Below, in pieces: positions 6,671-10,318 of a stretch of 10,318 nt of DNA. The stretch covers positions 16,710 through 27,027 of the forward strand of contig PMYM01000227.1 of assembly GCA_003171235.1 (NCBI GenBank), in the 5' to 3' direction. The stretch comes from Phycisphaerales bacterium (GTDB lineage Bacteria > Planctomycetota > Phycisphaerae > SM23-33). A program made the position numbers and the translations under genes. The notes beneath the pieces were generated by a model. The model did no database searches. It was not told the origin of the DNA and saw nothing but the letters and a program-made list of their open reading frames with translations. Position 1 is the stretch's first letter; the number at the start of each line of letters is the position of its first letter.

Positions 6671-6749
6671 CTCGCGGGCGTCCGGCCCGCGAGTGGCGAG
6701 GGCCTCATGCCCTGGCCACTTGTCGCCTTCACGCGGGCAAGATGCCCGC
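6671..6749. repeat. Array of three hairpins with 5-base loops between the ATPase and permease genes
   Basis: Hairpin 1: CTCGCGGGC (6671-6679), loop GTCCG, GCCCGCGAG (6685-6693), perfect. Hairpin 2: 6692-6703 and 6709-6720, 11 of 12 pairs, with core AGGGC, loop CTCAT, GCCCT. Hairpin 3: GCGGGC (6733-6738), loop AAGAT, GCCCGC (6744-6749), perfect. All three share the geometry of a GC-rich stem ending in GGGC/GCCC around exactly five bases, yet the loops differ. The pattern suggests repeated insertion or copying of a palindromic unit. It fills a gap where pump genes usually adjoin closely. Confidence 0.8.
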
Positions 6750-6776
6750 CACACGCACAAGCAGCACGGTTCCCGT

Positions 6777-7474
<698 letters not shown>

Positions 7475-7475
<1 letters not shown>

Positions 7476-8815
7476 CACCGGCCTCCGCCGCGGGGCATCA
7501 TTCTCATGGCCGGGGGCGGGCCGCCAGGCTGCTGCTGCTGGCCGCCGCGCCACTTGCTGTCGGCGTCCTTGTGAACCACGACCACCTGGCCCTCCTCCAG
7601 GCCGCTGAGAACCTCGACCTGCTGGCTGTTGTTGATGCCGACCTCCACCGGGCGGTCTTCCTGGCTTTCCCCGTTGAGAACCGTGACCACCGTCTGCTTG
7701 TCCTTGTGGGAGACGGCATCGGACGGCACGGTCAGGGCATCGTCCTTCCTGGCGGCGACGATCTTGATGTTGGCAGTCATCTCGGGCCGGAGCAGGGTCT
7801 TGTTTTCGCTGACGATTTCCATCTTCACCTCGAAGGTGACGACGTTGGAGGCGTTGACGCCCTTGGGTGCGATGCGCGTGACCTTGCCCCGGAACTGCTC
7901 GCCCTTGAAGGCGTCCACGTCAATGCGGGCGAACTGGTCCAGCTTCACCTTGCCGATGTCGATTTCGTCCACCGAGGCCACCACAAAGATGTGGGTCAGG
8001 TCCGAGAGCGTCATGATGGTGGTGCCGCCGCCGACGTTGCTGACGCCCGAGGCGATGATGGTGCCCGACTGTACGTTCAGGGCCGTCACCACTCCGTCTA
8101 TGGGGGCGGCGACCTTGATGTCCTTGAGCCGCTGGTCGGCGTCGGCCAGGTTCAGGGTGTCGCTGGTGACCTGGGCATCGGCCAGGGCAACGTCCTGCCG
8201 CTTCAGTTCCAGCGAGTCCTTGGCCGTATCCAACTCCTGCAGGCGGACCTGGGCGGTCTTGACGTCGGAGTCGGCCTGGGCGGCGGCGGTCTGGGCCGTC
8301 TCGTTATCCTCGGGGCTGATCAGCTTCTTCTCCAGCAACTGGGTCATGCGCTGTGCCTTGGCCCGGCCATCGTTGGCCTTGGTCTTGGCGGCCTCGAGGT
8401 TGACCTGGGCCTTGGCCAGGTCGGTGGCCAGGGTGCTTTCGGCCACCTGGAGATTGGTCTTGGCCTGGACCTGGCGAGCCTTGGAAGATGCCAGGTTCAC
8501 CTCCGCACGTTTTTTGTTGTTGTTCTCGTCCACCGGGTCCAGTTCCATCAGCAGGTCTTTTTCCTTGACGGTGTCGCTCAGGTCAAAGGGCAGCTTGATG
8601 ATGGTGCCGCTGGCCTTGCACTTGATGTCCACGTCCAGGTTGGAAACCACCCTGCCGTTGGTGCTCACCAGCAATTCGATGCGTCCGCGCTGGACGGGCG
8701 CGGTGGTGGTCTGGGCGGCCGCCGGGGCCGCCTTGGACTGGCTGCTGTTCCACCAGTAAAAACCGCCCCCGCCAGCCAGGATGAGCACCGCTACCACAAT
8801 TACCAGCCTCTTCAC
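7475..8815 (-). CDS. MacA-like periplasmic adaptor (membrane fusion protein, HlyD family)
   Basis: The adaptor spans the periplasm and links the MacB-like permease to the TolC-like channel. The 446-residue protein has one N-terminal membrane anchor (about 4-20, no lipobox). It then has a first half of the barrel-sandwich (lipoyl) domain (about 58-95) and an unusually long helical hairpin (about 97-232) of Ala/Gln/Lys heptad-like sequence. The second lipoyl half follows, with KVAAPIDGVV (234-243), then a beta-barrel (about 275-355, ending LLRPEMTANIKI) and a membrane-proximal domain (about 358-415, VPSDAV, GLEEGQVVV). The last 23 residues are a Gly/Gln/Pro/Met tail. Translation starts at GTG (8815), supported by AAGGAG six bases upstream. 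It starts 35 bases after the tetR stop and overlaps the ATPase start by one base. Confidence 0.95.
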
Positions 8816-8850
8816 GCCCGTCTCCTTGCGTGCAAATAATGATCCAAAAT

Positions 8851-9507
8851 CTAGTGTGCGTCGGCCCGCGCCCGGTTACCCGGGGCGGAAGTTTTTCTTA
8901 TTTGGCGGGGCGGCGCCTCGGCGGCCGCACCGTCGGCCACTCCGCGGCAGAACAGCTCCACCACCAGCTCGTGCCGGCGGTAGCGTTCCGGCAGGTTCAG
9001 CAGATCCCTGGTCCTGGCCCGCAGCATGCCCAGCAGAAAGGCGGCCAGCACCTCGCCGGGCAGGTCGGCCCGCACTCGCCCTTCCTGCTTGCCGCGGTCG
9101 ATCACGCCGCCCACGGCCGAAAGCAGCCGCCGGCGCTGCAGCAGCCACTTCTGCCGGAGATCGCCCTTGCACCAGTACATGCGGGTATCCTCCGACTGCA
9201 TCATGGCGAACAGTTGCCGCCGCCGCTCGAAAAAGCCCGTCACGTGCCGGCACACCTCCAGCAATTGCCGGTCGAAGCCCGGCTGGCCCCGCCCCTCGCG
9301 CTCCACCAGCTCGCACAACTCGTCAAAACCGGAATTGACGATCTGCAGGAACAGGTCGTCCTTGTCGCGGAAGTACCGGTAAATGGTGCCCTTGCCCACG
9401 CCGGCGCTGGCGGCCACGTCGTCCATGGTGATCTCATGGATGCGCCGGCTGGCGCAAAGCCGCTCCGCCGCCTGCATGATCTGCCGCCGTTTGTCCGCTC
9501 GCACCAT
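8851..9507 (-). CDS. TetR-family transcriptional regulator, likely repressor of the efflux operon
   Basis: This 218-residue protein has an N-terminal TetR DNA-binding domain: helix 1 (RRQIMQAAERLCASR, 7-21), then the helix-turn-helix ITMDDVAASAGVGKGTIYRYF (26-46) and the following DKDDLF. The C-terminal ligand-binding and dimerisation part (about 60-200) is not conserved enough to name a ligand. The tail (200-218) is basic and disordered-looking. It is first in the efflux operon and 35 bp from the adaptor gene. A perfect palindrome lies 14 bases upstream of its start codon, the usual arrangement for autorepression. The start ATG at 9507 has only a weak purine stretch (GGGCGGCGG) upstream. Identity as TetR is clear; repression of the pump is inferred from position. 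Confidence 0.94.
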   Translation of the reverse strand: MVRADKRRQIMQAAERLCASRRIHEITMDDVAASAGVGKGTIYRYFRDKDDLFLQIVNSGFDELCELVEREGRGQPGFDRQLLEVCRHVTGFFERRRQLFAMMQSEDTRMYWCKGDLRQKWLLQRRRLLSAVGGVIDRGKQEGRVRADLPGEVLAAFLLGMLRARTRDLLNLPERYRRHELVVELFCRGVADGAAAEAPPRQIRKTSAPGNRARADAH

Positions 9508-9520
9508 GGCCGCCGCCCAA

Positions 9521-9544
9521 ATGGAACTGACCGGTCAGTTCCAT
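9521..9544. promoter_or_regulatory. 24-bp perfect palindrome, probable TetR operator
   Basis: The half-site ATGGAACTGACC (9521-9532) is followed directly by its exact reverse complement (9533-9544). The core ACTGACCGGTCAGT resembles operators of TetR-type regulators. It sits between the likely tetR -10 box and the tetR start codon, so a bound dimer would block initiation. Confidence 0.82.
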
Positions 9545-9556
9545 CCCTTGTATTAT
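9527..9556 (+). promoter_or_regulatory. Possible divergent promoter for the plus-strand acetyltransferase
   Basis: On the plus strand, CTGACC (9527-9532, inside the palindrome) and TATTAT (9551-9556) are 18 bases apart. If real, the -35 lies within the operator and the leader of the acetyltransferase would be about 175 bases. Both boxes are imperfect, so this is tentative. Confidence 0.25.
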
Positions 9557-9582
9557 GTCAGAACCCCCCCGGCCTTGTCCAA
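9552..9582 (-). promoter_or_regulatory. Putative sigma70-type promoter for tetR and the efflux operon
   Basis: On the minus strand, TTGGAC (9577-9582) is followed after 19 bases by CATAAT (9552-9557). The -10 is a 5/6 match, and the spacing is slightly long. Initiation would fall about seven bases on, at the edge of the operator palindrome. Confidence 0.45.
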
Positions 9583-9599
9583 ACCATACCGTGGAATGG

Positions 9600-9626
9600 G
9601 CGGCCTTTTCCGGTTCCCAAGGCCGC
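9600..9626. repeat. Hairpin in the tetR/acetyltransferase intergenic region
   Basis: GCGGCCTT (9600-9607) and AAGGCCGC (9619-9626) pair perfectly around an 11-base loop. It is followed on the plus strand by an A-run, not T, so it is not a plus-strand terminator. It may be a leader structure of the acetyltransferase mRNA or a second protein-binding palindrome. Nothing else recognisable lies between 9630 and the Shine-Dalgarno at 9727. Confidence 0.4.
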
Positions 9627-9738
9627 GCCGAAGGAAAAAAAGTCGTTGCCGCCGAATTGGCCAAGCTGGAAGATTCACCGCTGAAGCGGCGGGTGTGTTG
9701 CCGCCTGGAAGGAATACGCCAGGAACAGGAGTCTCGCC

Positions 9739-10257
9739 GTGAATTTCCACATCCAGCCCGCGACCGTGCAGGACCTTCCAGTCATCAACGATATCTACAA
9801 CTACTATGTCACCCGCAGCACCTGCACCTATCAGACCGACCCCGAAACGCCGGAGTCGCGGCGGGAGTGGTTCGCCAGGCACGACGCCGCTCACCCCGTG
9901 ATCGTCGTCGAACAGGACGGGCAAGTGGTGGCCTGGGGTTCTCTGACCCAGCTTCATTCGCGGCAGGGGTATCGCGTCACCGTGGAAGATTCAATCTACG
10001 TCCGCCACGACATGCACCGGCGCGGCATCGGCCAGGCCATCCTGCTGGAACTTATCCAGGCGGCCAAGACGTTGGGTTACCACTCCATCATCGCCAGCAT
10101 CTCCGCCGACCAGGACGCCAGCGTGGAGCTGCACCGCAAGAATGGTTTTGTCCAGGTCGGGCGCTTGCGCGAGGTGGGATGGAAGTTCGATCGCTTGCTG
10201 GACGTCATGTACATGCAACTGATGCTGGACGCTATCCCCAATATTAGGCCAGTTTAG
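9739..10257 (+). CDS. GNAT acetyltransferase, phosphinothricin/methionine sulfoximine N-acetyltransferase type
   Basis: This 172-residue protein resembles the Pat/Bar/YncA (MddA) branch of GNATs, which acetylate the amino group of glutamate-like toxic analogues or oxidised methionine. Family features are IRPAT-like start IQPATVQDLPVINDIYNYYV (5-24), the STCTYQTDPETPESRREWF segment (27-45), VEDSIYV (82-88) and the acetyl-CoA loop RRGIG (94-98). The tail SADQDASVELHRKNGFVQVG (122-141) and REVGWKFDRLLDVMYMQ (144-160) match the conserved aromatic end of this group. It starts at GTG (9739) with AGGAG seven bases upstream (9727-9731). It is the only plus-strand gene and is divergent from tetR. True substrate is unknown; housekeeping methionine-sulfoximine-type activity is as plausible as herbicide-type resistance. 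Confidence 0.9.
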   Translation: MNFHIQPATVQDLPVINDIYNYYVTRSTCTYQTDPETPESRREWFARHDAAHPVIVVEQDGQVVAWGSLTQLHSRQGYRVTVEDSIYVRHDMHRRGIGQAILLELIQAAKTLGYHSIIASISADQDASVELHRKNGFVQVGRLREVGWKFDRLLDVMYMQLMLDAIPNIRPV

Positions 10258-10283
10258 GATTACGTATTGACAACGTCAGGATG

Positions 10284-10308
10284 GCACAGGTTTGATTTGA
10301 GCCTGTGC
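10284..10308. repeat. CACAGG/CCTGTG hairpin downstream of the acetyltransferase
   Basis: GCACAGG (10284-10290) pairs with CCTGTGC (10302-10308) around an 11-base loop. It lies 26 bases after the TAG of the plus-strand gene. The flanks (TGGCACAGG... GCCTGTGCAACC) resemble one half of the 5361-5412 repeat, with a changed loop. It may act as a terminator or 3' stabiliser, but no T-run follows within the window. Confidence 0.6.
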
Positions 10309-10318
10309 AACCGGCAAA

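Noticed and set aside
9555..10247. Plus-strand open frame (230 codons) starting upstream of the acetyltransferase
   Set aside because: It overlaps the well-supported GNAT gene in another frame, has no Shine-Dalgarno that I can see, and its C-terminal two thirds is an evident shadow.

Overview
The window looks like chromosomal DNA from a GC-rich, didermic, respiring bacterium. Evidence for two membranes is the TolC-type outer-membrane factor and MacA-type adaptor. Evidence for respiration is the complex I genes. The many short intergenic palindromes and a CACAGAGACACAGAG-type inverted repeat remind me of environmental lineages such as Planctomycetota (Phycisphaerae-like). That is a weak, memory-based impression, and no rRNA or other marker is present to confirm it.

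Layout. Almost everything is on the minus strand and is read from right to left. (1) 1-2618 is the start of a nuo operon in the order nuoA, nuoB, fused nuoCD; nuoCD runs off the left edge. nuoA and nuoB overlap by 4 bases, but nuoB and nuoCD are separated by a 172-bp inverted-repeat element (1389-1560). (2) 2829-3299 is a RimI-like GNAT acetyltransferase. (3) 3369-3596 is a previously unannotated relic: the C-terminal tail of an HtpX-type membrane zinc protease, interrupted by an in-frame TAA and lacking everything upstream. It abuts the end of the next gene. (4) 3620-9507 is a tripartite efflux cassette in transcription order tetR, macA-like adaptor, ABC ATPase, MacB-type permease, TolC-like lipoprotein. 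(5) 9739-10257, the only plus-strand gene, is a GNAT of the phosphinothricin/methionine-sulfoximine N-acetyltransferase type, divergent from tetR.

How the parts work together. The TetR-type regulator probably controls its own efflux operon through a perfect 24-bp palindrome (9521-9544) lying at the likely start site of tetR. The same palindrome overlaps a possible plus-strand promoter, so it might also control the divergent acetyltransferase. Adaptor and ATPase genes are tightly coupled (TGATG overlap). ATPase, permease and tolC are separated by gaps of about 140 bp filled with hairpin repeats.

The most notable observations are the htpX relic at the cassette edge, the palindromic operator, and the pattern that internal operon gaps (nuoB/nuoCD, ATPase/permease, permease/tolC) are occupied by three different palindromic repeat types. 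I see no CRISPR array, tRNA, rRNA, transposase or phage gene. I do not see an obviously new multi-gene system; the genes belong to known families.
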